From positions 60,212 through 124,211 of the forward strand of contig JBBQWT010000007.1 in assembly GCA_038210375.1 (NCBI GenBank): a stretch of 64,000 nt of DNA, given 5' to 3'. Every line of letters starts with the position of its first letter. Positions within the stretch are counted from its first letter, which is position 1. Source of the stretch: JBBQWT01 sp038210375. GTDB taxonomy: Bacteria; Acidobacteriota; Terriglobia; Terriglobales; Acidobacteriaceae. The notes below the pieces were generated by a model that saw only the letters and a program-made list of their open reading frames with translations, had not been told where the DNA came from and made no database searches. The position numbers and the translations under genes are program-made. This document shows positions 1 through 9,658 of this stretch, piece after piece.

Positions 1-337
1 AATTTGGTTCATGGCCCACCACCATAACCGCCTCTTCGGAACGGCGCTCCTGCAACATCTGAAGAAATGCGGAATAGGTGGCTTCCGGGCGAAGAGCGGG
101 GGTGAGTACGATTTTCGCGTCATACCCAATTTCATTTCCCACCAGAGAAGCAGTCTGGATGGCTCGTTTCAAGGGGCTTGACATTATCGAATCGACGCGA
201 ACATTGAGCGATGCCAGGACTCTCCCGATATAGGCGCAATCCTGAATTCCCTGCTTATCCAGGGGCCGTTTTTCATCGAGTTTAGGGTTGTCGCGAGGTG
301 TGCCTGCGCTCGCATGCCGAACAAAAAACACAATCAT
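1..337 (-). CDS. sixA: Phosphohistidine phosphatase SixA (3' end outside window)
   Basis: The first 112 codons of a histidine-phosphatase-superfamily protein are present; the C-terminus lies beyond the left edge. The N-terminus MIVFFVRHASAG carries the RH motif whose histidine forms the phospho-enzyme. The stretch SSPLKRAIQTA matches the second conserved arginine region, and VMVVGHEP supplies the second catalytic histidine. SixA removes phosphate from histidine phosphotransfer domains. The ATG at 337 is preceded by an AGGA at suitable distance. It lies 216 bases downstream of ppk1 on the same strand; a ppk/sixA neighbourhood is common in bacteria and fits phosphate-related signalling, but co-transcription is only inferred. 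Confidence 0.85.
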   Translation of the reverse strand, partial: MIVFFVRHASAGTPRDNPKLDEKRPLDKQGIQDCAYIGRVLASLNVRVDSIMSSPLKRAIQTASLVGNEIGYDAKIVLTPALRPEATYSAFLQMLQERRSEEAVMVVGHEPN

Positions 338-553
338 TTCGCCATCCTGTGAGTCCCAGCTATCTTATCTAAACTTGCCTCTGTATGGAGTTTTTTTGCC
401 TTTACCGAGTCGATCATATTGGCTCACACTCCACGAGCAAACAAACGCTCGCCGATCGCAGACGGCCCTAAGGCTAACCATACGCATCTTTTTTGTTTGC
501 TTACTTTTTCTTATGCAACTTATGGAAATTAAATTTAGAGACCCAACAGTTTT

Positions 554-2707
554 TCAGGCGAGGCGTCTTAGCCTGGGAGCGGCTTTGGGACGGGCTCGTT
601 TGGAGGGAGCCTTGGGGATTTGGTCGCGGGTCTTCTTGCCTTCGGCGAGGGCTATCAAAAATTCCTGGGCATCAAAGCCCTTGCTGGGCGCTGTGCCGGC
701 GCGGGTGGTTTTGGCGCGAGCGTAAGTACCATCTTTTTGCAGGATGCGCGCCTTGATATCGTCAGCCAGATAGGAAGCGAGAATTTCGTCAACGATTCGC
801 TGGCGATGACCGGGATCTTTGATGGGGAACATTACTTCCACGCGCTCGTAAAGGTTGCGTGCCATCCAGTCGGCGCTGGACACATACACCTCTTCATCGC
901 CGGCGTTATGGAAGTAGAAAATGCGGCTGTGCTCAAGCAGTCGGCCGACGACGCTGCGCACCTTGATTTTGTCGCTCACACCGCGGATGCCTGGCCGGAG
1001 TGCGCACATGCCGCGCACCAGTAGATCGATCTCGACCCCGGCCTGGGATGCGCGATAAAGGGCCTGGATCATGCTCTTGTCGAGCAATCCATTCATCTTG
1101 GCTATGATGCGGGCAGGGCGGCGGTGCCGGGCGTGCTGAGCCTCGCGCTCTATTAAACTCATGCATCCGGCGGGCAGATCGACAGGCGACACTAACAGCG
1201 GCTTGTAGTCAGGGCGGTCGGAGTTGGCGGTAATAAAGTTGAAAACATTCTGCACGGCGGAGGTAATTTCCTCGTCGGCGGTGAACAGACTGAGATCCGT
1301 ATAAAAGTTGGCGGTAACGGGGTTGTAGTTGCCGCTGCCCAGATGGGCGTAGCGGCGCACGATGCCGTCGGGATCGCGGCGGGCCAGCAACGCCAGCTTG
1401 CAATGGGTCTTCAGCCCCACGAGACCATGAAAAACCTGGACCCCGGCGTCTTCCATGTTGCGCGCAAACTTGATATTGGAAGCTTCATCGAAACGGGCCT
1501 TCAATTCGACGACGACGGTCACTTCCCTGTTGGGAGCGGCGTCCATCAGCGCCTCGATGATGGGTGAATCTTCATTGGTGCGGTACAGCGTTTGTTTTAC
1601 CGAGAGGACGTTGGGATCCTGCGCGGCCGACTCGATAAAGTTAATCACCGGCTCGTAGGAATCAAAGGGATGGTGCAGCAGGACGTCGCGCTGGCGCACC
1701 TCTTCAAAAAAATCCCGCGACTTGGTTTGCAGGTGGAAAGTTCGCGAAACAAAAGGACGATATTTCAGCTCCGGGCGCTGCACCTCGGTGTGCAACTGGA
1801 AGAGCCGGGAAAGGTTGACTGGGCCTTCGTTGCGATAGACCTGCCAGCGTTCAAGACCGAAATTCACACGAAGGCGGTCGATGATTTCCTCGTTGGCATC
1901 GGCCTCGATTTCGAGGCGAACCGCGTCCCCCTTGCGGCGATTGTGCAACTCGGCGCGGACAGATTCCATCAGGTTGCGGGAATCCTCATCCTGCATATAC
2001 AGGTTGCTATTGCGGGTAACGCGAAAGCCGGCGGCGGAAATGATCTCGTAACCACGGTAAAGACGGCTGGCCTTATCGGCCACCAACTCGTGCAGGAAGA
2101 TGTAGGAGGCGCCATCCTCTGAAGGCAGCCGCACGAGACGTGGGAGCGAGCGCGGCACCGTGACCACGCCCATAAACGGCTGGGCGGCGCGGCGGCGGCG
2201 GCGCATCAGAAAGGCCAGGCAAAGAGCCTTGTTGATAACGCGGGGAAAGGGGTGGGCGGGGTCGATGGTCACCGGCGTGAGTAGCGGATCTACTTCGCGA
2301 TCGTAGAAGAGGCTGACGGCTTCGCGGGATTCCTCGTCGAGCGAATCCATGCCTATGACGCGAATATTTTCGGCGGCCAACTGGGGTTGGAGCGTCTGGT
2401 TCCAGCAACGGTACTGCTCATCAACAAACGCGTGCGATGCGAGGGCAACTTTTTCCAGTTCGGCCTCAGGCAGCAGGCCATCGGCAGCGGGCTCGGAATA
2501 ACCATCCTCAATCTGCTGCAGTAAGCCAGCGACCCGAATCTCGAAAAATTCATCGAGGTTGTTGGCGGAAATGGAAAGAAACTTAACCCGTTCGAGCAGA
2601 GGGTTGCGCTCGTCCTGCGCCTCTTCGAGCACGCGGCGATCGAAGTTCAGCCAGGATTGTTCACGGTTGATGTAATAGGCCGGATTGTCGAGAGAAAGGC
2701 GAACCAT
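554..2707 (-). CDS. ppk1: Polyphosphate kinase 1
   Basis: This 717-residue protein reversibly transfers the gamma phosphate of ATP onto polyphosphate. Family features are present in order: the N-terminal helical domain (REQSWLNFDRRVLEEA, SANNLDEFFEIRVAG), the head domain, and the catalytic phospholipase-D-like halves. YAHLGSGNYN contains the histidine that is autophosphorylated, and LLEHSRIFYFHNAGDEE contains the second catalytic histidine. Length fits PPK1 (about 700), with a basic Lys/Arg/Ala-rich C-terminal extension of about 40 residues. An in-frame ATG lies further upstream at 2770, but homology begins right after the ATG at 2707, so the shorter form is preferred. No clear ribosome binding site is visible. 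Confidence 0.95.
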   Translation of the reverse strand: MVRLSLDNPAYYINREQSWLNFDRRVLEEAQDERNPLLERVKFLSISANNLDEFFEIRVAGLLQQIEDGYSEPAADGLLPEAELEKVALASHAFVDEQYRCWNQTLQPQLAAENIRVIGMDSLDEESREAVSLFYDREVDPLLTPVTIDPAHPFPRVINKALCLAFLMRRRRRAAQPFMGVVTVPRSLPRLVRLPSEDGASYIFLHELVADKASRLYRGYEIISAAGFRVTRNSNLYMQDEDSRNLMESVRAELHNRRKGDAVRLEIEADANEEIIDRLRVNFGLERWQVYRNEGPVNLSRLFQLHTEVQRPELKYRPFVSRTFHLQTKSRDFFEEVRQRDVLLHHPFDSYEPVINFIESAAQDPNVLSVKQTLYRTNEDSPIIEALMDAAPNREVTVVVELKARFDEASNIKFARNMEDAGVQVFHGLVGLKTHCKLALLARRDPDGIVRRYAHLGSGNYNPVTANFYTDLSLFTADEEITSAVQNVFNFITANSDRPDYKPLLVSPVDLPAGCMSLIEREAQHARHRRPARIIAKMNGLLDKSMIQALYRASQAGVEIDLLVRGMCALRPGIRGVSDKIKVRSVVGRLLEHSRIFYFHNAGDEEVYVSSADWMARNLYERVEVMFPIKDPGHRQRIVDEILASYLADDIKARILQKDGTYARAKTTRAGTAPSKGFDAQEFLIALAEGKKTRDQIPKAPSKRARPKAAPRLRRLA

Positions 2708-2798
2708 GGGGGCACAGCCAGGGGAGCAGCTGATTAGTCTAATGCATGGGTGGGCTTTGTTAAAGCGCACCCTTGAGATGTATGGTTCGCTGCCAGTT

Positions 2799-3561
2799 CA
2801 CTGAACATTGTCGTAGAGGACGACCACGTCTCCAAGGAAAGACCTGGCCTGGCGAGGCGCTTGCCATCACGGGACCAACCAAACGTTCTGATTCCCTGGG
2901 TTGTACTGCGCGTTAAATGAAAGTTGGTGAGGCGCGAGGGATTTCCGCCGGATGATCGCGCCACTTTGATTTCCAACCACCGTTTGATCGTTGCCGATCC
3001 AGTCAAACCAGGACGCTGAGCCCAGCGACGTCGCCTCGATCACTGCCCCGCTCATTTCTTCGGTAGCCGCAAAGGTTTGTCATCGGGAGACCATGCTGGG
3101 TTTCCGAAACTCAATCCCTTGGTTGATAAAACCACTTTTTCGTCGGGGCCATCAAGGCCAGCGGTGGCAAGCACCTGCCGGTCGAGGGCGGGAATGTCTC
3201 GAATGAAACCGAACCGGCCTTTAGCGGCATTGAAACCTGGGGGAGAATCGATGTCATGGATTATTTGTGCATCAGGCCCCCCTAACCGGCGCGCGACACA
3301 AATCTGTGAAATGGACGCCGAGCTGACGGGAGCGAAAATACACGTAATCCCATCCGGCGCGAAAGTCACGTCAAGGAGGACAACGTCACTCGCAGGAACA
3401 ATCTTTGCATTGCTGTTGGTGGGCAAATGGCGCATCCACAGACCGTCGGCGCCTTTCGGATCGCGCGGTATCGTGGCCACGTATTTTCCGTCGGGTGACA
3501 TGGAGGCCGACCAAAACAAGCTCAAGAGGCGCTCCATCGCGGTTATCCCTAACGCCCGCAA
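2799..3561 (-). pseudogene. Decayed WD40/TolB-type beta-propeller (C-terminal fragment)
   Basis: The remnant is spread over three minus-strand frames. The 5' part (3561 to about 3075) reads as PD40-like blades, with SMSPDGKYVAT and NPAWSPDD. The frame then stops, while the neighbouring frame continues the propeller (TFAATEEMSGAVIEA, then SWFDWIGNDQTVVG). A further shift gives GGNPSRLTNF and FGWSRDGKRLA, and a last one gives SFLGDVVVLYDNVQ followed by a stop at 2799. Such an ending (LTNF, WSRDGKRLA, DVVLL) is typical of the propeller fused to acidobacterial Ser/Thr kinases or winged-helix TolB-like regulators. No kinase or HTH portion is visible upstream, so it is both truncated and frameshifted. 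Sequencing errors could mimic some of the shifts. Confidence 0.7.
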
Positions 3562-3715
3562 ATGACCTTAGTTCTTGATTGAAAACTGCCTGGGGAAGGC
3601 CAGAGGCAAATCATTCCACCGTTGAAAGCACAAAACCAACTGCAAGAATAAATGGTCCGAGTCGCCTATCGATAGAGCGGCGGAAGGCAAGCAAAGCGCT
3701 TGCCCTCCACAGCGG

Positions 3716-5776
3716 TTACTTCCCTTCCAGTTCGTCAGCCAGTTTGCCGGCGCCGTAGAGTTTTCGCAGCGCCTCAATCATGGCGGCGGAATGCACTGCT
3801 ACTGCGCGGTTTTTACTGCCGTCATAGACCAGGGCCCCGGGCAGCGATTCGATGTTGCCGTCGAAGATCAGGCCTACCAGGTCGGCGTTGCGATTGATTA
3901 CCGGGGAGCCGGAGTTTCCCCCGATGATGTCGCAACTCATCACGAAATCCATCGGAGTGGCCAGATCAAGTTTTGATTTGCCGTCCACCCAGCGCTGCGG
4001 CAGATCGAATGGCGCCTTGTTGTCGAAACTGGCGGAGCGGTCATAAAGACCGTACATCGTCGTTTTGTAGGGGGCGATGGTGCCGTTCATCGGATACCCG
4101 CTGGCGGAACCGTAGGAAAGACGCAAGGTAAAAGTCGCGTCGGGATACCGGTCCTTGCCATAAACCAGGAAACGCGCCTTGCCGATCCTCTGGCTGGCCT
4201 GTGCCATCACGCTGTTGACCTGCTGGTTGGCTTGCTGCTGCATCGCGCGGCTGATGGGGTCGATGCGCCTTGCCAGCTGAATAATGGGATCGGTGGATTG
4301 CGCGATGGCCGCCTCTCCGCCGGCCAGCAGGGCCTTGCGTTCGGCGGGATCGCGCAACTTGGTGTTGTTGACGTAATATTGCGCCGCCTCGGCGGGAGTC
4401 TTGCCCTGAAGCACGGCTTTTACCCACTCATCGCCGGGCCCCAGTTGTTCCACCGCCTGCTGCAACGCGCCGGTCATGTTGGCAATTTCGAAGCCGGGAT
4501 AAATGGGCGCGGGCGACGCCATGCGAAATCGCAGCCCTTCGAGCTGCGCCTCGTGAAATCCGGGCAGCCGCTGGCCGTCAGGCTTGGTTACTTCGGCGGC
4601 GTATTGCACCAGGGCAAGCGCCATGCCGGAAAGCGTGGAATCGCTGCGGCGGTAGAGGCTTTGCGGCTCAAGCAAAGTGGATTTGGCGATGGCCGCATCC
4701 ACGTCTGTCCAGGCGCCGCCGTACTGCTGTTGCCATGCAGGGTTGGCGGCGATCTTGCGGCGGAAATCCACTTCGTCGGCCTGTTTCTTGGCGAACAGAT
4801 CTTTGTCGAGCAGGCCTGAGAGTCGTCCTTCGGCGGCCTTGCGCGAATTTTCCAGGCCAAAAATCAAGCTGGCGGACTGGCGCGCCTGTTCCGGTCCCTG
4901 GGTGGCGTATTGCTTGACCACGGCGATGCGGTGCTGCAACAACTTTAGTCCGCGGGCCTCGCGCGAATCGCGGTCGTGAATAAACTGGGAGACGGTATTG
5001 TCGCGGCGGGTCGAACCGGGATGGCCGCTGACGAACACCAGCTCATTCTCGGCGACGCCTTTGGCATTCCACTTCAGGTAGTCGGTGGAGTGAATGGGCT
5101 TGCCATTTTCGTACACGCGAAACAGCGCCATATCGAGGTCGTAGCGCGGGTAGGTGAAGTTGTCAGGGTCACCGCCAAAGAATGCGGTTTGTTGCTCGGG
5201 CGCGAAGACGATGCGTACGTCGGTATATTTTTTGTAGCGGTAAAGCCAGTATTCCCCGCCCTGGTAGAGAGGGACGACATCGGAACGCAGCCCGGTTTGC
5301 TTGAGGCTTTCGGCTTCGATGGCGGCGATTTCGGCTTCCCGCGCCTTATAGCCTTCGGCGTCGGATTTATTGAGAGCCGAACCCTGCACGCGCTGGGTAA
5401 CGTTCTCCATGGATTGCAGAACATTCACTTCGAGGTCGGGCGACTTGATCTCGGCGTCCGGCGTGGTGGCGTAGAAGCCATTGGTAATGTAGTCGTGCTC
5501 GGGCGTGGAATTTTTCTGCAACTGGCCGCGGGCCACGTGGTGATTGGTCAGCAACAGTCCGTCGGGCGATACAAAGCTGCCCGAGCCTCCGTCATTCAGA
5601 CGCACGCTGGAAAGACGAACGTGGTCGAGCCACTGCTGTGATGGGGTGAACCCATACTTCTGCTGCAGCAACTTGCTGGGAGGGTTATCAAAAGTCCACA
5701 TGCCTTCTTCGGCGGCGGCGGTCACCGCCAGAGCGGCGAGAATGGTCAAGGTAAGCTTAATTCGCATAGCACTCAT
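3716..5776 (-). CDS. S46 family dipeptidyl-peptidase (DPP7/DPP11-like), exported
   Basis: The protein has about 686 residues and a signal peptide (MRIKLTLTILAALAVTAAAEE). It matches peptidase family S46, exported chymotrypsin-fold enzymes that release dipeptides from oligopeptides. The catalytic histidine lies in LLLTNHHVARGQ near the N-terminus and the nucleophilic serine in IIGGNSGSPVIN near the C-terminus. The following GLIFDGN has glycine where DPP11-type enzymes have arginine, which suggests DPP7-like broad or hydrophobic rather than acidic P1 specificity (inference). Two starts nine bases apart, 5776 (MSAMRIK) and 5767 (MRIK), are equally plausible. The phosphatase gene ends 41 bases upstream on the same strand, suggesting co-transcription. 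Confidence 0.93.
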   Translation of the reverse strand: MSAMRIKLTLTILAALAVTAAAEEGMWTFDNPPSKLLQQKYGFTPSQQWLDHVRLSSVRLNDGGSGSFVSPDGLLLTNHHVARGQLQKNSTPEHDYITNGFYATTPDAEIKSPDLEVNVLQSMENVTQRVQGSALNKSDAEGYKAREAEIAAIEAESLKQTGLRSDVVPLYQGGEYWLYRYKKYTDVRIVFAPEQQTAFFGGDPDNFTYPRYDLDMALFRVYENGKPIHSTDYLKWNAKGVAENELVFVSGHPGSTRRDNTVSQFIHDRDSREARGLKLLQHRIAVVKQYATQGPEQARQSASLIFGLENSRKAAEGRLSGLLDKDLFAKKQADEVDFRRKIAANPAWQQQYGGAWTDVDAAIAKSTLLEPQSLYRRSDSTLSGMALALVQYAAEVTKPDGQRLPGFHEAQLEGLRFRMASPAPIYPGFEIANMTGALQQAVEQLGPGDEWVKAVLQGKTPAEAAQYYVNNTKLRDPAERKALLAGGEAAIAQSTDPIIQLARRIDPISRAMQQQANQQVNSVMAQASQRIGKARFLVYGKDRYPDATFTLRLSYGSASGYPMNGTIAPYKTTMYGLYDRSASFDNKAPFDLPQRWVDGKSKLDLATPMDFVMSCDIIGGNSGSPVINRNADLVGLIFDGNIESLPGALVYDGSKNRAVAVHSAAMIEALRKLYGAGKLADELEGK

Positions 5777-5817
5777 ATTAGCTGTTTTTGCGGATTGGCG
5801 GAAAAAACGATAGCGAA

Positions 5818-6273
5818 CTAGTCCTCTGACGGGACGTAGGTACTGACGAAATCGCGCACGCTGGTGACGTAAACGTCGGCCCAATCCACCACCGAACGCG
5901 AGCGGCGGATCGTGGTCATGGCCTCTTCGATCTCCCACCCGCGGGCGCACAGGACCGCGAGGGTCATCATGGGGGCGCGATGAATGCCGGCGGCGCAATG
6001 AATCAGCAGGCGGGCGGAGGGATCCTTTAGGGCGTGATTGGCGAAACTGACGCCGCGGCGCAGAACGGCGCTGGACTTGGGCTGGAAGTCGTCATCGACC
6101 GGGTTCCACAGGGTGACCACGCCATAGGGCTCGGCCAGGCTGGTGTCATCGAACTCAATCTGCATATCAATGATGTGGGTGATGCCGGCGCGCACGACTT
6201 CGATCATGTTCTGGTCATGCCAGATGCCGCCGCCGACGGCAATATTGGGCGTGACCCAGTTCATGTCGACCAT
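5818..6273 (-). CDS. Dual-specificity protein phosphatase
   Basis: The 151-residue protein carries the cysteine-phosphatase signature HCAAGIHRAP (HCx5R), preceded by the general-acid region NPVDDDF. It is compact, with no signal peptide or membrane segment, and has the size of small cytoplasmic DSP-type phosphatases that act on Ser/Thr/Tyr phosphoproteins or other phosphate esters. The ATG at 6273 is chosen because a strong GGAGGGG lies six bases upstream. A longer reading from 6375 would add 34 unconserved residues. It precedes the S46 peptidase gene by 41 bases and is probably in the same transcript. The substrate is not deducible. Confidence 0.88.
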   Translation of the reverse strand: MVDMNWVTPNIAVGGGIWHDQNMIEVVRAGITHIIDMQIEFDDTSLAEPYGVVTLWNPVDDDFQPKSSAVLRRGVSFANHALKDPSARLLIHCAAGIHRAPMMTLAVLCARGWEIEEAMTTIRRSRSVVDWADVYVTSVRDFVSTYVPSED

Positions 6274-7269
6274 CGCCAACCCCTCCCGGACGCCGGGACT
6301 AATGCCCACTCCGGCGAAGCCGGTAGCGGCGCGCCAGACTTTAGGATTTTCCAGGCTCAACCGCCTGCGCCACATGAATTCTTCCCCTTGAATTATCTTA
6401 TCGCACCGCGGGAGGGCACCCAGGCTTTACTCCTTCGGTCGCCTGCGTTTCGACTTCAACGAAGGTCTTGAGTGTTGGTGGGAGCAGCGGACTGAAGAGT
6501 TTGTGTCTCAACTGGATTGGAAGTGAGGTATTGTATTTCGGTGGAAGCAGTGGGCTGAAAGCCCACTGAAAAGTTATCTTTATGATTTGGGCTTTTTAGC
6601 CTCGGTGGCGAGTGATTGCCGCAAACCAACCGCTCGCTTCTAATTGGCCTCAGTTTCGGTGTCCAGAATAAAATACCGGGATCGAAATAAAGGGCCACGC
6701 CCTGGTCAGAACGATGCCATAAACTCCCGGGATATTTTCAGTCTTCACGATGTTCACGAATAAACGAAATTCTTGCAGATGAAGGCGAGACCTTTGATCT
6801 GCAAGCACTCGCCACCGGGGCTAAAGCCCGATCTCCAAAACTAGTTTTTCCGCGGCCTGAAGAGTCTGTGTCCCAACTCACTTGCACGACCGCTCCGTGG
6901 AACTTTTGTTCCACTTCTGCCTTCGAGGAGTGCGAATTAGACCCTCAGACCTCGAAATTTCGCGCCTATAATGCGGCCTGCAGTCCACCGACGACCTGAT
7001 TTTCGAGTTGTGACACAGACTCTGAAGGCCGCTGCTTCCACCAAAAGCAAAACTGAAATCCTTTTTTATCCAAGATCGTCAACTCAGTTGCCTGAAGTTC
7101 GCTGCTCCCACCAAGGTCCGATAGTAATGCCGGTGGAGAGATTTCTTTTGGCCGAATAGGAAACACTCCTCAAGACCTGAAGGCCGCGGCTCCCACCGAA
7201 GAGCAAAAATAGTTTGGCAGCCTTCCCCGGTAAACTTCGCGCCACGTATCGGCTAGCCTGGCGCGCCTG
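6274..7269. repeat. Gene-free region packed with short dispersed and inverted repeats
   Basis: No convincing gene is seen here. The sequence is a mosaic of imperfect repeats. One is a GCTGCTCCCACCAA-type motif near 7031, 7096 and 7188, with inverse copies near 6475 and 6538. Another is TGAAGAGTYTGTGTCYCAACT at 6493 and 6858, with an inverse copy near 7004. A third is a 30-base inverted pair at 6590-6620 and 6801-6829. There is also a perfect hairpin at 6548-6568 (9-bp stem, 3-base loop). Short open frames here lack ribosome sites and protein-like composition. Confidence 0.7.
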
Positions 7270-8703
7270 CTAGTCGCGGATTGCTTTAATGCCCTGGTGC
7301 ATTTTCTTCGCAATGTCCTGGGCGGCTGGGGGATCGTAGTTGCTGAGTACGATGATGACATTGCGGGTCGCAGGGTCGAATTCCAAGGCGGCATTGATGC
7401 CGGGCGCGCCTCCGCCCACGCCCATCGACTCGTGGACAGGCTGGCCGGTTTCGGGGGACATGAAGGACAGCTTGCCGGAGGCGATGGCGCGGGTGAAACT
7501 CAGAAGATCGGCGGCGGTGGAATATCCGCCCCCGGCGGAGCTGCCGCGTTCCGGCCGGCTGAATCGATTGTTCCGCCGGCCGGCGCCGTTAGTCTTCTCG
7601 ATGGTGTAGCCCTCGGCGCGATTGGCCACGATTTGCCCGGTCAGGTAAAAATCGGTGTCGTTCATTCCCGCCAGCTTGAAAACGTGTTCTTTCACGAAGT
7701 CGTAATAGCTGGTGCCGGAAATCTTCTCGATGATCAGCCCCAGAACGATGTATCCCCCGTTGGAATACTGCTGCTTCGTCCCCGGCTCAAACAACAGCGG
7801 CTCGCGGCCGAAGAGGGGCAGGTAGTCGGCCAAACTTCGCAGTTTTTGCTTGGGAGTGGCCTCGTAACGCTCGCCGAAAAAATCGCCAATGCCGGATTTC
7901 ATAGTCAATAACTGGCGGATGGTCACTTTTTCAGCCGCCTCGTGGTTGGGATAATCGGGCAGAAATTTTCCCAGCTTGTCGTCGTACCCGAGCTTCCCCT
8001 GGCTGACCAGTTGGTCGATGCACAGGCGGGTAAACATCTTGTTGATTGAACCCAGATTGAACTTGGTCGTGATGTTATTGGGGATCTTCTTTTCCTGGTC
8101 AGCGAAGCCGTAGGCTTTTTGCAGGATGGGTTTCCCCTGGTGCGCGATCAGCACGACCCCCGAAAATTTGTCGTGCTGGGCGGCATCATCTAGATATCCG
8201 GTCATCTTCCGGATAAATTCTGGCTGGCTGATGGGTGGGATGGCGGCGCCGTCGCCAGGACCGGACTGGGAAGCCTGCGGACCGTCATCCACGTCCTCAA
8301 CCCTGAGTGATATCAGTTTGTTGGGGGGCGCCGGATCGAAGTTAAAGGTCAGGCTGATTTTTTCGCCAGCGCCGGTCCGGACGAGAGCGGTGACCGATTG
8401 TTCGCCGGCAGACATCATCACATTCACGATCCCTTGGATTTCCAGGGTCTTGAGCCTTTGGTGCATCTGGCGGTAGGTGGCCAGACGGGCTTCGATGGAA
8501 CGCGCCTGCAAAGCAGTGTCAGCCACGTTGTTCTTTATAAAAACAGCCATGGCATCTTCCCCGGCGTTAAAAGCAGCGATGTAGGACGCGATCAGTTTCC
8601 CGTTGGGAACCTCATCGAGGGCGGGGGTCGCGGTTCGCGGCTGGGCCAGGGTCACCAAACCAAGGGAAAGAGTGACCAGAAGTGTTGCAATGTAGTTGCG
8701 CAT
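7270..8703 (-). CDS. Exported serine hydrolase, class C beta-lactamase fold
   Basis: About 477 residues with a signal peptide (MRNYIATLLVTLSLGLVTLAQP). An N-terminal domain of about 120 residues with NTF2-like appearance precedes a penicillin-binding-protein/class C beta-lactamase-fold domain. The nucleophile motif SxxK is S219-I-N-K222 within FNLGSINKMFT, and the YxN motif is Y313-S-N in QQYSNGGY. A glycine-rich SAGGGYSTAADLLSF segment follows. Relatives include esterases, D-aminopeptidases and beta-lactamase-related proteins, so substrate cannot be assigned. ATG codons at 8703 and 8730 are both possible and neither has a clear ribosome site. 8703 gives the more typical signal peptide. Confidence 0.9.
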   Translation of the reverse strand: MRNYIATLLVTLSLGLVTLAQPRTATPALDEVPNGKLIASYIAAFNAGEDAMAVFIKNNVADTALQARSIEARLATYRQMHQRLKTLEIQGIVNVMMSAGEQSVTALVRTGAGEKISLTFNFDPAPPNKLISLRVEDVDDGPQASQSGPGDGAAIPPISQPEFIRKMTGYLDDAAQHDKFSGVVLIAHQGKPILQKAYGFADQEKKIPNNITTKFNLGSINKMFTRLCIDQLVSQGKLGYDDKLGKFLPDYPNHEAAEKVTIRQLLTMKSGIGDFFGERYEATPKQKLRSLADYLPLFGREPLLFEPGTKQQYSNGGYIVLGLIIEKISGTSYYDFVKEHVFKLAGMNDTDFYLTGQIVANRAEGYTIEKTNGAGRRNNRFSRPERGSSAGGGYSTAADLLSFTRAIASGKLSFMSPETGQPVHESMGVGGGAPGINAALEFDPATRNVIIVLSNYDPPAAQDIAKKMHQGIKAIRD

Positions 8704-8831
8704 CGGGGTTGGACGAAGCTGCGGGTGCATGGTTAGCGGATTATCGAGTCATGCGTCCACCAAGTGTTCTTTCGTCTTGAGGTTCCACTCCAACGCAGGC
8801 AAAACCAGCCCGGCAGCATTATTTAACACTA

Positions 8832-8861
8832 TTGCACCCTGATATAGCTTAGAATTATAGC
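8832..8861 (+). promoter_or_regulatory. Possible promoter for the HTH/S24-like regulator
   Basis: TTGCAC (8832-8837) and TTATAG (8855-8860) are spaced 17 bases apart. The predicted transcription start falls almost on the ATG at 8866, which would give a leaderless or very short leader transcript. No Shine-Dalgarno sequence precedes the ATG, consistent with that reading. Motif match only. Confidence 0.3.
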
Positions 8862-8865
8862 AATT

Positions 8866-9582
8866 ATGAAGTTCAGGGCACTGCAGGACAACCTTCGCAA
8901 GACTTTGACCCGGCGGATCACCGCGCGCGAGCTGACCGGGCTAAAACTGGCTAAGCAGACTGGGTTTCGCCAGGCCCACATTTCGAATTTTTTGAACGCC
9001 AAGAGGGCGCTAAGCCTCGAAGGCATGGACAAGGTGCTGGCGGTACAGAAACTTTCTGTGCTCGATCTTCTGGACGCCGACGAAGTGAACAAGCGCGCCA
9101 GCATTGGGCCCCCAGAGGATGGCAAGTTCGAAAACGTCGTCATGGTTTCGACCTGCGACGCGGCCACGGTGCCGGTGATCACCAACGATATGGTGACCGA
9201 TATTTTCAAGTTCAAAAAAACGTTTATCCGGCGATTGCGCACCAACATGGCCAGCCAGCGCGAGCACTGGCGCCGGTTTGTACTGTTAAAGGTGACCCTC
9301 GCCGAGTCGCGGAGCATGTATCCGCGGGTCATGGCGGGCTCGACCGTGCTGATCGACCGCCACTATAATTCTTTGGAGCCGTATCGCGCGGGCGAAAACA
9401 ACATGTACGCGGTACAGCGCGAGGGACGGTGCCTGATCTCTTACGTGGAACAGGCTGACGATTATCTGCTACTGCGACCGCACAACCCGGTCTCTCCGCT
9501 TGACCTCATGCGTATTAAACCGGGAAAGTCAGCCTGCGACTACATCGTGGGACGAATCTGCCAAGTGGGCAACGAAACGTAG
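8866..9582 (+). CDS. HTH transcriptional regulator with S24/LexA-like C-terminal domain (I)
   Basis: This 238-residue protein begins with a helix-turn-helix (LKLAKQTGFRQAHISNFLNAKR, residues about 25-47) of XRE/Cro type. Its C-terminal region resembles the LexA/CI S24 fold. The serine loop is partly kept (ESRSMYPRVMAGSTVLIDR), but where the catalytic lysine strand is expected the protein reads GRCLISYVE. Self-cleavage therefore looks unlikely and the domain may act only in oligomerisation or sensing (inference). A second protein of the same architecture lies downstream of ccmD (12779-13579), so the ccm operon sits between two such regulators. ccmE begins 76 bases downstream on the same strand. 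Confidence 0.78.
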   Translation: MKFRALQDNLRKTLTRRITARELTGLKLAKQTGFRQAHISNFLNAKRALSLEGMDKVLAVQKLSVLDLLDADEVNKRASIGPPEDGKFENVVMVSTCDAATVPVITNDMVTDIFKFKKTFIRRLRTNMASQREHWRRFVLLKVTLAESRSMYPRVMAGSTVLIDRHYNSLEPYRAGENNMYAVQREGRCLISYVEQADDYLLLRPHNPVSPLDLMRIKPGKSACDYIVGRICQVGNET

Positions 9583-9658
9583 GCTTCAGCCTCTTGACCC
9601 TGAAATGAACGGCAGAGTAGAGTTTCTGGGGAGTTTCCCGGCAGGTGAGAGCAGATTA

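Noticed and set aside
1592..2122. Plus-strand open frame opposite ppk1
   Set aside because: GC-rich coding DNA opens antisense frames by chance; the minus-strand protein is a clear PPK1.
2734..3006. Separate 90-residue gene downstream of ppk1
   Set aside because: It is one of three out-of-frame fragments of the beta-propeller remnant and has no start context.
6456..7394. Several short open frames in the 6.3-7.3 kb gap
   Set aside because: They overlap repeats, lack ribosome sites and have low-information composition.
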